Source: Arthrobacter sp. (lineage in GTDB: Bacteria > Actinomycetota > Actinomycetes > Actinomycetales > Micrococcaceae). Taken from it: 10,627 bases of DNA. The stretch spans positions 1-10,627 of the forward strand of contig JAGLBH010000018.1 of the NCBI GenBank assembly GCA_018260285.1, given 5' to 3'. This document shows positions 1-6,664 of the stretch, one piece after another (the stretch's first letter is position 1; every line of letters begins with the position of its first letter). Under the pieces are notes generated by a model. The model was not told the origin of the DNA. It was given only the letters and a program-made list of their open reading frames with translations, and did not search any database. Position numbers and translations under genes: made by a program.

Positions 1-885
1 GGGACGGGAGTCATCGCGACGCTGCCCTACTTCGGGGCAGTGCTTCTCTTCTTCGCCCCCATCCGCCGCGCTCCGTGGATCGTCCTCGGCTGCACGGCTG
101 CCGCCCTCGCGGTCTCCGCCCTCGACCCGTCGGCGTGGAGAGGGCAAGGCGCCCTGTGGAACGTCGTCGGCCCCCTCATCGGGCTCTTCTGCGTCACGGC
201 GGGCCGCTACGCCGAGCACAGCGCCCAGAAGAAGGGGCAGGCGGAGAGCGCGCTCGCCATCGCTGAGGAGCGCGCGCGCATCGGCCGGGACGTTCACGAT
301 CTCCTGGGGCACTCCCTCACCGTCATCGCAGTCAAGGCCGAGCTCGCAAGCCGCCTCGTCGAGACGGACCCGGCCGCTGCTCGCACGGAGCTCCGCGAGA
401 TCCATGAGCTCACCCGCGAGGGCCTCGCTCAGGTGCGCGGGACCGTGACGGACCTCCGCTCCCCCGCCCCCTCCCCATCAGACGCCCCTGCCGAGGCCCC
501 TCCCTCGGCCCGATCGAGTGCAGATCTCACCGCCACCCTTGCAGCCGCGTCGAGCGCCCTGAGGAGCGCCGGCGTCGTCCTCGGCGTGACGGGCACAGAC
601 CCGGAGGCCGTCCCTGCGCCCGCCGCGGACCTCTTCGCGTGGGTTCTGCGGGAGGGAACCACGAACATCCTCCGCCATGCCGGCGCGCGGACTGCCCGTC
701 TCCACCTCACCGAGCACACCCTCGCCCTCGAGAACGACGCCGACCGGCCGCTTGCCGCTGTGCCCTTCGGGCACGGCCTGGCCGGCCTGCAGTCCAGGGT
801 GTCGGAGCACGGCGGGGTGCTGACGGCGGGGCCCGTTGAGGGCCGGCCGCAGCTCTACCGGGTGAATGTGACAATAAAGCCATGA
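1..885 (+). CDS. Sensor histidine kinase of a two-component system, NarL/DesK type (5' end outside window)
   Basis: This is the C-terminal part of a membrane sensor kinase that autophosphorylates on histidine and passes the phosphate to the response regulator encoded just downstream. The frame is open to the left edge, so the true start and probably some transmembrane helices are missing; the GTG at 40 is only an internal possible start. Numbering from that GTG, hydrophobic segments lie at about 12-29 and 39-55. A HisKA_3-type dimerisation helix follows with the phosphoacceptor H86 in RDVHDLLGHSLT. The ATP-binding domain has an N box with N209 in REGTTNILRHA, a short LENDA motif near 230 and a glycine box GHGLAGL at 244-250. 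A Pro/Ala/Ser-rich linker (about 141-160) separates the two domains. The stop overlaps the next start (ATGA, 882-885), which indicates translational coupling. The signal sensed is unknown. Such pairs often sit beside ABC exporters, but none is visible here. Confidence 0.93.
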   Translation, partial: GTGVIATLPYFGAVLLFFAPIRRAPWIVLGCTAAALAVSALDPSAWRGQGALWNVVGPLIGLFCVTAGRYAEHSAQKKGQAESALAIAEERARIGRDVHDLLGHSLTVIAVKAELASRLVETDPAAARTELREIHELTREGLAQVRGTVTDLRSPAPSPSDAPAEAPPSARSSADLTATLAAASSALRSAGVVLGVTGTDPEAVPAPAADLFAWVLREGTTNILRHAGARTARLHLTEHTLALENDADRPLAAVPFGHGLAGLQSRVSEHGGVLTAGPVEGRPQLYRVNVTIKP

Positions 886-1487
886 TTCGGATCCTCTTGG
901 CCGACGACCAGGCCCTCATCAGGGGCGCCCTCGCCGCTCTTCTTGAGATGGAGGGTGACCTGCAGGTCGTGGCGCAGGCGGACCGCGGGGACCAGGTTCT
1001 CGAGACCGTGCGGGCCCACAGGCCGGACGTGGCCCTCCTGGACGTCGAGATGCCGGGCGCAGACGGGATTGAGGCGGCACGGCAGATCGCCCAGAGCGGC
1101 CTGCCGTGCCGCAGCCTCATCGTCACCACCTTCGGCAGGCCGGGGTATCTCAGGCGAGCGCTGGAGGCTGGGGCCAGCGGATTCGTGGTCAAGGACATGC
1201 CTGCGGCAGAGCTCGCCACAGTGGTGCGGCGCGTGCACCAGGGGCTGCGCGTCGTCGACCCCGCGATCACGGAGCAGTCCCTCGTCATGGGGGCCAGCCC
1301 CCTGACGGAACGGGAGACAGACGTGCTCCGTGCCTCCGAACTCGGCCAGAGCCTCCGCCACGTGGCCCAGGCCGTGTTCCTCTCGGAGGGAACGGTGCGC
1401 AATCACCTCTCGTCGATCATCGCCAAGACGCAGGCGGCCAATCGGTATGAAGCGGCGAGGATCGCCCGAGAGAACGGCTGGCTCTAG
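882..1487 (+). CDS. Response regulator, NarL/LuxR family (receiver plus HTH)
   Basis: This cytoplasmic DNA-binding regulator is the partner of the kinase that overlaps it. The receiver domain spans about residues 1-118, with the acidic pair D8/D9, phosphoacceptor D54 in ALLDVEMPG, the conserved threonine in LIVTTF (82-83) and K104 in FVVKDMP. A LuxR-type helix-turn-helix covers about 139-201, with LTERETDVL at its start and the recognition-helix region SEGTVRNHLSSI. The length of 201 residues is normal for the family, and the closest familiar type is DesR. The ATG at 882 is chosen because it gives a complete receiver domain and the ATGA overlap; no strong Shine-Dalgarno precedes it, so it probably depends on re-initiation after the kinase. 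The target genes cannot be read from the sequence. The stop TAG lies inside a CTAG palindrome that is also the stop of the opposing gene. Confidence 0.95.
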   Translation: MIRILLADDQALIRGALAALLEMEGDLQVVAQADRGDQVLETVRAHRPDVALLDVEMPGADGIEAARQIAQSGLPCRSLIVTTFGRPGYLRRALEAGASGFVVKDMPAAELATVVRRVHQGLRVVDPAITEQSLVMGASPLTERETDVLRASELGQSLRHVAQAVFLSEGTVRNHLSSIIAKTQAANRYEAARIARENGWL

Positions 1488-2239
1488 GCGGACCGCCGTG
1501 GGAACAGGCCGAGCCTGCGGCGCAGGTGCCAGAGACCGGAGAGAATCAGGGCCACCACTCCGTAGACGGCAACACTCGTCGTGACGAGGGACTGCACATA
1601 GGGCCGGATCGTGTTCTCACCGGCGAGAAGGAGCGCCAGGAGATCAGCGCTCGTCGCGATGAAGGCGCCGATGGCGGGAACGCCCCACATAAAGGCCTGT
1701 TCCCCTGGGTCTGGCTGCACAAGTGCCCTCACTGGCTTGGCTCGCAGCCACTTCCTGCGCAGAATGACACCCAGCGCCGCGACACCGATCACTGAGCTCA
1801 GGTACTGGAGCCAGAGAAGCAGGCTGAATGGACCCGCCTGCACCTGCAGGAAGGGGAACATGACCCATACCGGCGACCACTTGTGAGTGAACATGTCCCA
1901 CATGAGGTGTGTGAGGACGCCCAGAAGCACGCTGGGAAGCGCCAGCAGCCACCAGCGGACAGTCGGCCGGGGGGAAGGGGTCCATCTGCGCAGCCCCGAA
2001 GGCACCTGCTCCTCATACGCCGGGCGCAGCAGATATTGCCACAGGGCCAGAATCACCAGGCCGGCGAGAACATCCACCGTAAACACCCCGCGAAGGCTGT
2101 GGGCGGTGGAGTAGGACCAGAAGAAGGGCAGAAAATGAGGAAAATCAGGCACCATTGAGCCCACAACCATGCCAGGCATGAGATAGGGAGTCTTCTTGAG
2201 AGGGAGGACAGCCAGCGGGTGGGCCATGGTGAGAGGCAT
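1484..2239 (-). CDS. DUF4184-type polytopic membrane protein
   Basis: This 251-residue integral membrane protein looks like the DUF4184 family of uncharacterised bacterial proteins. The N-terminus MPLTMAHPLAVLPL and the following GSMVPDFPHF (27-36) are the hallmark of that family. Further polar residues in hydrophobic surroundings are H47 in HSLRG, and H111, D115 and H119 in THLMWDMFTH; by analogy with YdjM-like membrane metal-dependent hydrolases they could form a metal site, but this is inference. Hydrophobic segments fall at about 53-70, 95-112, 138-160, 185-207 and 216-238, and the C-terminus is basic. The ATG at 2239 is chosen because it yields the conserved N-terminus directly; its Shine-Dalgarno is poor. 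It lies 114 bases downstream of ispH on the same strand and could be read from the ispH transcript or from its own promoter. Its last bases overlap the response-regulator gene tail to tail. Confidence 0.85.
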   Translation of the reverse strand: MPLTMAHPLAVLPLKKTPYLMPGMVVGSMVPDFPHFLPFFWSYSTAHSLRGVFTVDVLAGLVILALWQYLLRPAYEEQVPSGLRRWTPSPRPTVRWWLLALPSVLLGVLTHLMWDMFTHKWSPVWVMFPFLQVQAGPFSLLLWLQYLSSVIGVAALGVILRRKWLRAKPVRALVQPDPGEQAFMWGVPAIGAFIATSADLLALLLAGENTIRPYVQSLVTTSVAVYGVVALILSGLWHLRRRLGLFPRRSA

Positions 2240-2353
2240 GAACTCAAACTTAACGCCCGCCCCCGGGCATGAGCTGAGAATGACCCCTGTTTTGCCCTCA
2301 GAGCGTGCGAATTATGGCGAAGATCTCACTCCTGCCTCCGTCGAGCCGCCGTC
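2240..2353 (-). other. Intergenic spacer between ispH and the DUF4184 gene
   Basis: The 114 bases between the ispH stop and the DUF4184 start hold a short GC hairpin (GCCCG 2255-2259, loop of four, CGGGC 2264-2268) close to the DUF4184 start. On the minus strand there is a CATAAT hexamer (2311-2316) that could be a -10 element, but no convincing -35 sits at the right distance. I see no strong terminator after ispH. Whether the two genes share one transcript is open. Confidence 0.35.
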
Positions 2354-3451
2354 TCAGGCCGTGGGGCGCACTCCCCTGCCGCCCAGGCCGCGGGACTCGT
2401 CGCCGCGTGCCTTGAGGGTGGCGCGCAGCTCCTTGGGCAGGGAGAAGAGAATGTCCTCCTCAGCCTCCACGATCTCCTCGACGTCGCTGTATCCATAGTC
2501 CGCGAGCAGGGTGAGGACGTCGCGGACGAGCACCTCGGGAACAGAGGCACCGGACGTCACGCCCACAGTCTGGGCCTCGGCGAACCACTTCTCGTCCACC
2601 TGGTGCGCGAAGTCCACGCGGTAGGCGGCCCTGGCCCCGTATTCCAGGGCGACCTCCACGAGGCGCACGGAGTTGGAGGAGTTCGCGGAGCCGACGACGA
2701 TCACCAGGTCTGCCTGCGGGGCGATCTTCTTGATGGCAGCCTGCCGGTTGCTGGTGGCGTAGCAGATGTCGTCCGAGGGCGGATCCTGCAGGTTGGGGAA
2801 GCGCTCGCGCAGGCGGCGAACGGTCTCCATGGTCTCGTCCACGGAGAGTGTGGTCTGGGACAGCCAGATGAGTCGGTCCGGGTTCTTGACCTGAATGGTC
2901 TCCGCCTCTTCGGGGTTGTTGACGATCTGGGTGGCCTCCGGCGCTTCGCCGTAGGTGCCCTCCACCTCTTCATGGCCCTCGTGCCCGATGAGGAGGATCT
3001 CGTACCCGTTGTTCGCGAAGCGCACAGCCTCGCGGTGGACCTTCGTCACAAGCGGGCAGGTGGCGTCGATCGTGCGCAGGCCCCGGTCCTCTGCGGAGTT
3101 GACCACGGCCGGCGAGACGCCGTGGGCCGAGAAGATGAGGAGAGAGCCCTCGGGCACCTCGTCCGTCTCCTCGACGAAGACGGCACCCTGCGCCTCGAGG
3201 GTCTCCACCACGTGCTTGTTGTGAACGATCTGCTTGCGGACGTACACCGGGGGGCCGTAGTGCTCCAGCGCCTTCTCGACGGCAATGACAGCCCTGTCCA
3301 CCCCGGCGCAGTACCCTCGCGGCGCCGCCAGGAGAACCTTCTGGGGCCCGGCTGTCCCGCGGAGGGCGTCAATCTCCTCCCGGCTGATGCGGGTCTTGGG
3401 CATCGCGGGCAGGCCCAGGGAAACGGTGGAGCCAGAAGCAGTCTCAGTCAT
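2354..3451 (-). CDS. ispH: 4-hydroxy-3-methylbut-2-enyl diphosphate reductase (IspH/LytB)
   Basis: IspH catalyses the last step of the MEP isoprenoid pathway, reducing HMBPP to IPP and DMAPP in the cytoplasm with an oxygen-sensitive iron-sulfur cluster. Counting from the ATG at 3451 (365 residues), the three cluster cysteines are C48 in [13 protein letters not shown]132 in DATCPLV and C230 in ICYATSNRQ. Substrate-pocket residues are also present: H77 and H80 in VHNKHVVE, H110 in SAHGVSP, H160 and E162 in GHEEVEGT, the SQTTLSVDE segment, SANSSNS and the late TSGASVPE. The first 30-odd residues and the last 35 are extensions beyond the conserved core. An upstream in-frame ATG at 3508 would invade the preceding gene. 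A later ATG at 3403 has no Shine-Dalgarno and would still retain the core. The chosen start is 10 bases after the stop of the membrane-protein gene, and GGTGAG lies too near it to be ideal, so coupling to that gene is likely. Confidence 0.97.
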   Translation of the reverse strand: MTETASGSTVSLGLPAMPKTRISREEIDALRGTAGPQKVLLAAPRGYCAGVDRAVIAVEKALEHYGPPVYVRKQIVHNKHVVETLEAQGAVFVEETDEVPEGSLLIFSAHGVSPAVVNSAEDRGLRTIDATCPLVTKVHREAVRFANNGYEILLIGHEGHEEVEGTYGEAPEATQIVNNPEEAETIQVKNPDRLIWLSQTTLSVDETMETVRRLRERFPNLQDPPSDDICYATSNRQAAIKKIAPQADLVIVVGSANSSNSVRLVEVALEYGARAAYRVDFAHQVDEKWFAEAQTVGVTSGASVPEVLVRDVLTLLADYGYSDVEEIVEAEEDILFSLPKELRATLKARGDESRGLGGRGVRPTA

Positions 3452-3461
3452 GCTCACCAGT

Positions 3462-4328
3462 TTAGGCGGTGACGTATCGGTGGGACCGGACCTTCGCCGA
3501 AAGCCCAACGATGAGCGCGAGCGCCATGAGGCCCGCTCCGGCCCAGACCACCCAGAGCGCCTCCGCCTGGAGAGAGGGCACCAGCAGCTCTGCCGTCTTG
3601 CGCAGGAAGAGCGAGCCCAGGGGGTCGGCCGTCACGCCCCCCGCCCGCTGGGGCAGCTGGGAGGCAAGGGCGCTCTCGACCCAGCCGACGGCCATGAGCC
3701 CGAGGCTCAGCAGCCCGCAGGCCAGCCAGCGCCGCCGTGCGGCGACCACGGCAAGAAGCGCGAGCACCGCGGCGCCAGCCAAAAAGACAGGCCAGAGGTA
3801 GGCGAACTGAGCCATGAGCTCGAACACGCTGGTCCCGAAGAGCTTCGGGGCCCCCAGCGGAATATTGAGGTCAGGGCTCTCCGGCGTCGGAAGCCCGATC
3901 GGAGAGACGACGCTCTCCACGAGAAGGCTCGAGAGGGGCTTGAGGCTGAGCACAGCCTCGTGGCTTGGGCCGAAGGCCGAGTCATGGACAGACATGAGGG
4001 ACTGCTCTGCCGCCGGCCCGTACTTCTCCTGGTTCGCGACGACGTCGAGGACCCCCTTGATCATCGAGTCGATGCGGCTCCTGAGGCCCGAGAGGAGAGG
4101 CACCGCATTGACGATCGTGTCCGTGGCCTGCCGAGAAGCCGTCTGGGTCATCTCGTTCTTGAGCTCGGGGTCGTGGATGACGGGCCCGACGAGCTCGGCA
4201 AACCCTTCTGAGGAGACCAGGTGCCGTGCCACCCAGGCAGTCAGGGAGGAGGCGGCTGCGCACACCAGCGCGGCAAGGCTGAGAACGACAGAGAGGAAGG
4301 AACGCACGGCCCCATTGTTCCAAGTCAT
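3462..4328 (-). CDS. Membrane protein of unknown function with large extracytoplasmic loop
   Basis: I do not recognise a named family. This 288-residue protein has one N-terminal membrane helix (about 10-32), a long soluble segment (33-174) and then three helices (about 175-197, 202-219, 255-277) with a short basic tail. The soluble segment begins with [18 protein letters not shown] and is rich in alternating polar helices. This layout recalls uncharacterised actinobacterial membrane proteins whose outer domain follows a single signal-anchor, but that is only a resemblance. The loop probably faces outside, because the positive charges (R9, the RRR at 198-200, the C-terminal RSHR) sit on the other faces. 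It is the first gene of a minus-strand unit with ispH 10 bases downstream, so it probably provides the promoter for ispH. The ATG at 4328 has only a weak CAGG before it, so the start is less certain than the frame. Confidence 0.8.
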   Translation of the reverse strand: MTWNNGAVRSFLSVVLSLAALVCAAASSLTAWVARHLVSSEGFAELVGPVIHDPELKNEMTQTASRQATDTIVNAVPLLSGLRSRIDSMIKGVLDVVANQEKYGPAAEQSLMSVHDSAFGPSHEAVLSLKPLSSLLVESVVSPIGLPTPESPDLNIPLGAPKLFGTSVFELMAQFAYLWPVFLAGAAVLALLAVVAARRRWLACGLLSLGLMAVGWVESALASQLPQRAGGVTADPLGSLFLRKTAELLVPSLQAEALWVVWAGAGLMALALIVGLSAKVRSHRYVTA

Positions 4329-4398
4329 CCTGGACTTTGACAGGGAGGAACAGCGAGTGAACAGCCAGGCAACGCCCGAATGAATACCGTTTGCATTG

Positions 4399-4408
4399 GT
4401 TAGCTAAC
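4399..4408. promoter_or_regulatory. Perfect 10-bp palindrome GTTAGCTAAC in the divergent promoter region
   Basis: The bases GTTAGCTAAC are their own reverse complement. They lie in the only AT-rich part of the 156-base spacer between the divergent genes at 4328 (minus) and 4485 (plus), directly before the proposed -35 of the plus-strand gene. The position would suit an operator able to affect both directions. No regulator is identified, and a 10-mer palindrome can arise by chance. Confidence 0.35.
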
Positions 4409-4437
4409 TTGATAAACATTCACAGATTAGGTAGTCT
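4409..4437 (+). promoter_or_regulatory. Predicted promoter of the first exported-protein gene
   Basis: A -35-like TTGATA (4409-4414), a 17-base spacer and a -10-like TAGTCT (4432-4437) lie 53 bases before the ATG at 4485. The same TAGnnT form occurs at nearly the same distance before the genes at 5911 and 6745, which supports the call. A small hairpin (GGTC 4445-4448 with GACC 4455-4458) sits close to the expected transcript start. Confidence 0.5.
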
Positions 4438-4472
4438 AGAGAGCGGTCCATGTTGACCCCTCTTTTCCCCTT

Positions 4473-4477
4473 AAGGA
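4473..4477 (+). promoter_or_regulatory. Ribosome binding site AAGGA
   Basis: AAGGA lies seven bases before the ATG at 4485, inside a T-rich unstructured leader. It fixes the start of the exported-protein gene and is the strongest ribosome binding site in the island. Confidence 0.7.
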
Positions 4478-4484
4478 TTTTTTC

Positions 4485-5069
4485 ATGTCTAATTCTGTTT
4501 CCCGCCGGAGCATCGCCAAGGGCGCTGCCTGGGCAGTGCCCGCCGTGGCCCTCGCATCGGCCGCCCCTTCTGCTTCCGCTTCCACCGCGGCCCCTTGCGT
4601 CGCCTGGAACAACTGGAACTACAGCTACGAGAACATCCAGTATGTCGGTGTCGACGGCGCTCTTGGCACAGTTGCCTGGTGGACGGTCGTCACCCCCGGC
4701 GTGCAGCCAGCCGGCGGCTGCGCCGCTCCCACATCCGTCAACTCTGTCACCACGACGGTCAACGTTCTTCGCAACGCCGGCGGCATCAACCGCTACCGCA
4801 CCGTGACCCTCAACCAGTCGGATTCCATCACGACGAAGGTCAAGACGTACGACGTCGCTTCGGCTTCCACCCACCCGGCCGGCAGCCTCGACTACCAGTG
4901 GACGGTCACCTTCAACCCGCTGGACGTGTACAACCTCAATGGCCAGCACCGCTTCTACACCACCCTGCACCCGGGCGACGGCGGTCTCATCGGCGGCCGC
5001 ATCACGAACCTCCTGCAGCTCGACGGCATCACCCGTGTCTTCGAGAACCAGGGCGACCAGGTCTTCTAA
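4485..5069 (+). CDS. Small Tat-exported protein of unknown function (ExpA here), paralogue of the gene at 6745
   Basis: The function is unknown. This 194-residue product starts with a twin-arginine signal: SRRSIAK at 6-12 with R7 R8, a modest hydrophobic stretch to about 27, and an ASA cleavage site at 30-32. The mature part is about 162 residues and carries no LPxTG motif, lipobox or later membrane helix, so it is probably released or loosely wall-associated. It contains exactly two cysteines, C38 and C79, likely a disulfide; Tat export would allow folding before transport. Aromatic-rich, alternating residues suggest a beta-rich domain. Landmarks are VGVDGALGTVAWW, HPAGSLDYQWT (130-140), TLHPGDGGL (160-168) and the terminal NQGDQVF. 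The mature part aligns without gaps with the product at 6745, about 60% identical by hand count, while the upstream DNA does not. It is divergent from the membrane-protein gene and has its own promoter and downstream hairpin, so it is probably monocistronic. Confidence 0.88.
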   Translation: MSNSVSRRSIAKGAAWAVPAVALASAAPSASASTAAPCVAWNNWNYSYENIQYVGVDGALGTVAWWTVVTPGVQPAGGCAAPTSVNSVTTTVNVLRNAGGINRYRTVTLNQSDSITTKVKTYDVASASTHPAGSLDYQWTVTFNPLDVYNLNGQHRFYTTLHPGDGGLIGGRITNLLQLDGITRVFENQGDQVF

Positions 5070-5109
5070 GACCTCGACCATTCACTAGAGGCTCATCCCT
5101 CTGGACTGT

Positions 5110-5146
5110 GGGGTGCGGGAACGGTGTATACCGTCTCTCGCACCCC
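5110..5146 (+). terminator. Strong hairpin without U-tract after ExpA (terminator or attenuator)
   Basis: GGGGTGCG (5110-5117) pairs with CGCACCCC (5139-5146). An inner ACGGT pairs with ACCGT around a GTAT loop, with one mismatch and one bulge between the two stems. It begins 41 bases after the ExpA stop and ends 45 bases before the next ATG. There is no T-run after it, which is common for actinobacterial terminators. It could also act as a leaky element setting how much transcription enters the next gene, for which no clear promoter is visible. Confidence 0.6.
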
Positions 5147-5191
5147 TGTTGCATCCCCCTCCCCCATCGCACTAGAAACAGAGACAGAATC

Positions 5192-5704
5192 ATGACTATT
5201 TCTCGCCGCAACGCCCTCACTGGCCTCGCCCTCGGCACTCCTGCCCTCATGGTCGCAGCATCCAGCCAGGCTCAGGCCGCCACCGTTGCCCCCTCCGCGC
5301 CCCTGACCGTCAACGTCTTCAGCAATACCCCCGTCCCGGGCGGGTTCACCGCTGGCAAGATCTCCATCCGGAACACCACGTCGCAGACCATCCCCACCGG
5401 GGCATGGTTTGATGTGACGTTCGTTGACGCGTTCACCGGTCAGACCAACACTGGCTTCAACGCCACCCTCACAGCTGACAACCCCCTGTGGCTCGGCGTC
5501 TCGAAGAACTCCCCGAGCACCTTCCGCATCTACAGCAAGCAGCCCCTGGCCCCGAACACCCGTCGCGACCTGACCTGGAGCAACGCCTGGTTCAACGTGG
5601 GCAAGCGCAACGCTGTCCTGGTTCAGCAGGTCTCCTCCCCCGTGGTCTACCTCCCCGCAGGAGCGCCCCAGGATCGCTATGACAACTTCGGTCGCGGCAT
5701 CTGA
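5192..5704 (+). CDS. Small Tat-type exported protein of unknown function (ExpB here), cysteine-free
   Basis: The function is unknown. This 170-residue product begins MTISRRNALTGLALGTPALM, with the twin arginines at R5 R6, a hydrophobic core to about 24 and a cleavage site AQA at 27-29. The mature part of about 140 residues has no cysteine, unlike its three neighbours. It alternates hydrophobic and polar residues in short strands (PLTVNVFSN, GKISIRNTTSQTIPTG, AWFDVTFVDAF, STFRIYSKQPL), which looks like an immunoglobulin-like or other beta-sandwich fold; this is inferred from pattern, not recognised homology. It has no sorting signal or membrane anchor. The ATG at 5192 is chosen because it starts a full signal peptide; the frame is open far upstream, but that stretch lies over ExpA in another frame and is a shadow. 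The ribosome binding site is weak (GAGACA) and no clear promoter was found between the upstream hairpin and the start, so it may rely on read-through from ExpA. A clear intrinsic terminator follows. Confidence 0.87.
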   Translation: MTISRRNALTGLALGTPALMVAASSQAQAATVAPSAPLTVNVFSNTPVPGGFTAGKISIRNTTSQTIPTGAWFDVTFVDAFTGQTNTGFNATLTADNPLWLGVSKNSPSTFRIYSKQPLAPNTRRDLTWSNAWFNVGKRNAVLVQQVSSPVVYLPAGAPQDRYDNFGRGI

Positions 5705-5749
5705 TCCACACCTGAACAGCTCTTCCATCGGGTGAGCACCCGCGAGCTG

Positions 5750-5786
5750 ACCGGACTTCCTCAACAAAGAGGGAGTCCGGTTTTTT
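5750..5786 (+). terminator. Rho-independent terminator after ExpB
   Basis: A 13-bp stem (5750-5762 with 5769-5781, one G-T pair) with loop AACAAA is followed by a run of six T (5781-5786). This is the only textbook U-tract terminator of the window. A smaller hairpin, CGGGT (5729-5733) with ACCCG (5738-5742), precedes it. It separates ExpB from the promoter of ExpC. Confidence 0.92.
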
Positions 5787-5832
5787 CGTCTCCAAGCACC
5801 TTATTCAGAGGAAACCTTCTTAATCCTGCTTG

Positions 5833-5862
5833 TTATGAATATCTTCTAGTTTTTTGTAGACT
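5833..5862 (+). promoter_or_regulatory. Predicted promoter of ExpC
   Basis: The -10-like TAGACT (5857-5862) lies 54 bases before the ATG. A weak -35-like TTATGA (5833-5838) is 18 bases upstream of it. The block ATCCTGCT..GTTATGAATA before it is kept in the second repeat copy, while the spacer is not, as expected if the kept part binds polymerase or an activator. Confidence 0.5.
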
Positions 5863-5868
5863 ATTCCT

Positions 5869-5886
5869 GATCCACCCTGGTGGATC
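5869..5886 (+). promoter_or_regulatory. 5'-terminal mRNA hairpin of the ExpC leader
   Basis: GATCCACC (5869-5876) is the exact reverse complement of GGTGGATC (5879-5886), giving about seven usable pairs and a CCTG loop. It starts about seven bases after the -10, so the mRNA should begin with this stem. It may stabilise the transcript against 5'-end decay; that role is inference. The second copy at 6702-6720 keeps the pairing despite base changes. Confidence 0.6.
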
Positions 5887-5897
5887 GCGAGATCTAC

Positions 5898-5903
5898 AGA
5901 AAG
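5898..5903 (+). promoter_or_regulatory. Ribosome binding site AGAAAG of ExpC
   Basis: AGAAAG lies seven bases before the ATG at 5911 and matches the 5' part of the complement to the 16S 3' end rather than the usual GGAGG core. The identical element is at 6732-6737 before ExpD, which supports both start choices. Confidence 0.5.
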
Positions 5904-5910
5904 CAGTCAC

Positions 5911-6543
5911 ATGACTTCGAACATCACCCGCCGCCAGGTGGCACGCACCGCGGGATGGGCAGCCCCGGCCGTGGCCCTCGCCACCACAGCCCCGGCTGCT
6001 AGCGCCTCCATGACCCCTCCCAGCGACTGCTACCTGACGGATGAACAACTCAACGCTGGATTCTGCAGCGCCCCGTCCATCCAGCTCCTGGGCGCCCGAT
6101 CCTTCTCCACCACCAGTGGTGGCGTCTTCAATGCGACGACAGCCAACAATTTCACCCTCAAGGCGACGTGCAACTACAAGGGCCTTGTCACCACATACTT
6201 CCACACGCCTTCAAGCCAGCTCGGCTCCCAGGTCCCGAAGCCCACGGCTCGCCTCGCTGACGGCACCACATACACAGGAAACACCACTCTCGGCCAGGTC
6301 GGCTCCGGCATCGCCCAAACCGGCTGGGATCTCACCGTAAGCATCCAGTGGCAGAACTCCAAGCGCTCCAACAGTCCTGCATCCCGCTGGATTGGCGCCG
6401 TCATCACCATTCCGTTCAACTGGCACTACACCGCCCCCAATGGCACACCCCATCACTGCACTTATGCGCTGCAGTACACGATGGGCACCCCGTACAGCAC
6501 TGCTTCGGCCTCGATGGTCAACCCGGTCATCATCGCCCTCTAA
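5911..6543 (+). CDS. Small Tat-exported protein of unknown function (ExpC here), four cysteines
   Basis: The function is unknown. This 210-residue product starts MTSNITRRQVARTAGW, with twin arginines R7 R8, a hydrophobic run to about 27 and a cleavage site ASA at 30-32. The signal is nearly identical to that of the gene at 6745. The mature part of about 178 residues is not related by eye to ExpA, ExpB or ExpD. It has four cysteines (C40, C52, C87, C183), enough for two disulfides, and is rich in Ser, Thr and Gly with short alternating strands, suggesting a beta-rich extracellular domain. It has no lipobox, LPxTG motif or C-terminal helix, and it ends in the hydrophobic MVNPVIIAL. The start at 5911 is supported by the repeated leader and ribosome binding site. 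It lies between two terminators with its own promoter, so it is a single-gene unit. Confidence 0.88.
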   Translation: MTSNITRRQVARTAGWAAPAVALATTAPAASASMTPPSDCYLTDEQLNAGFCSAPSIQLLGARSFSTTSGGVFNATTANNFTLKATCNYKGLVTTYFHTPSSQLGSQVPKPTARLADGTTYTGNTTLGQVGSGIAQTGWDLTVSIQWQNSKRSNSPASRWIGAVITIPFNWHYTAPNGTPHHCTYALQYTMGTPYSTASASMVNPVIIAL

Positions 6544-6572
6544 ACCCCTGCCGCCAGGGAAAGATCCCCTGT

Positions 6573-6619
6573 CACGAAAGCCGGACCTCAGCACCCCCGC
6601 TGCGGTCCGGCCTTTCGTG
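6573..6619 (+). terminator. Long-stem hairpin terminator after ExpC
   Basis: CACGAAAG plus CCGGACC (6573-6587) pairs with GGTCCGG plus CTTTCGTG (6604-6619) with a single bulged C. An inner CAGC/GCTG stem closes a C-rich loop. A smaller hairpin CCCTG/CAGGG (6546-6559) lies between it and the stop. No T-run follows, yet the stem is long and very stable. It isolates ExpC from the promoter of ExpD. Confidence 0.8.
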
Positions 6620-6664
6620 CCCTGGGCGCCCCTTTTACAGAGCTTACCTTCTTAATCCTGCTCG

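Larger units (their letters stand above)
5801..5993 (+). repeat. Direct repeat copy 1: promoter, leader and signal-peptide cassette
   Basis: This stretch holds the promoter, 5' UTR hairpin, ribosome binding site and signal-peptide coding part of ExpC. It aligns with 6633-6827 with a net difference of two bases. The segment 5889-5953 is identical to 6723-6787 over 65 bases, from the end of the leader into the signal peptide. The match fades at the signal-peptide end, and the mature coding parts are unrelated. Confidence 0.95.

Noticed and set aside
2603..4211. Plus-strand open frames opposite ispH and the membrane-protein gene
   Set aside because: Both minus-strand genes are well supported. 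The opposite frames have low-complexity composition typical of shadows in GC-rich DNA.
4485..5069. ExpA as a lipoprotein via C38
   Set aside because: The residues before the cysteine (TAAPC) do not fit a lipobox, an ASA cleavage site lies upstream, and the cysteine is matched by a second one at fixed spacing in the paralogue.
4404..5081. Minus-strand open frame of 225 codons opposite ExpA
   Set aside because: ExpA has a signal peptide, ribosome binding site and a paralogue conserved in its own frame. The minus frame is Gly/Val/Asp-rich and covers the ExpA promoter.
4595..5191. Apparent N-terminal extension of ExpB to 369 residues
   Set aside because: The extension runs in a different frame over ExpA and through its downstream hairpin, with Arg/His/Pro-rich shadow composition. 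A complete signal peptide starts at 5192.
5869..5894. Three GATC sites in 26 bases as a methylation-dependent control region
   Set aside because: Two of the sites are required by the hairpin arms, and Dam methylation is not general in actinobacteria, so there is no independent support.
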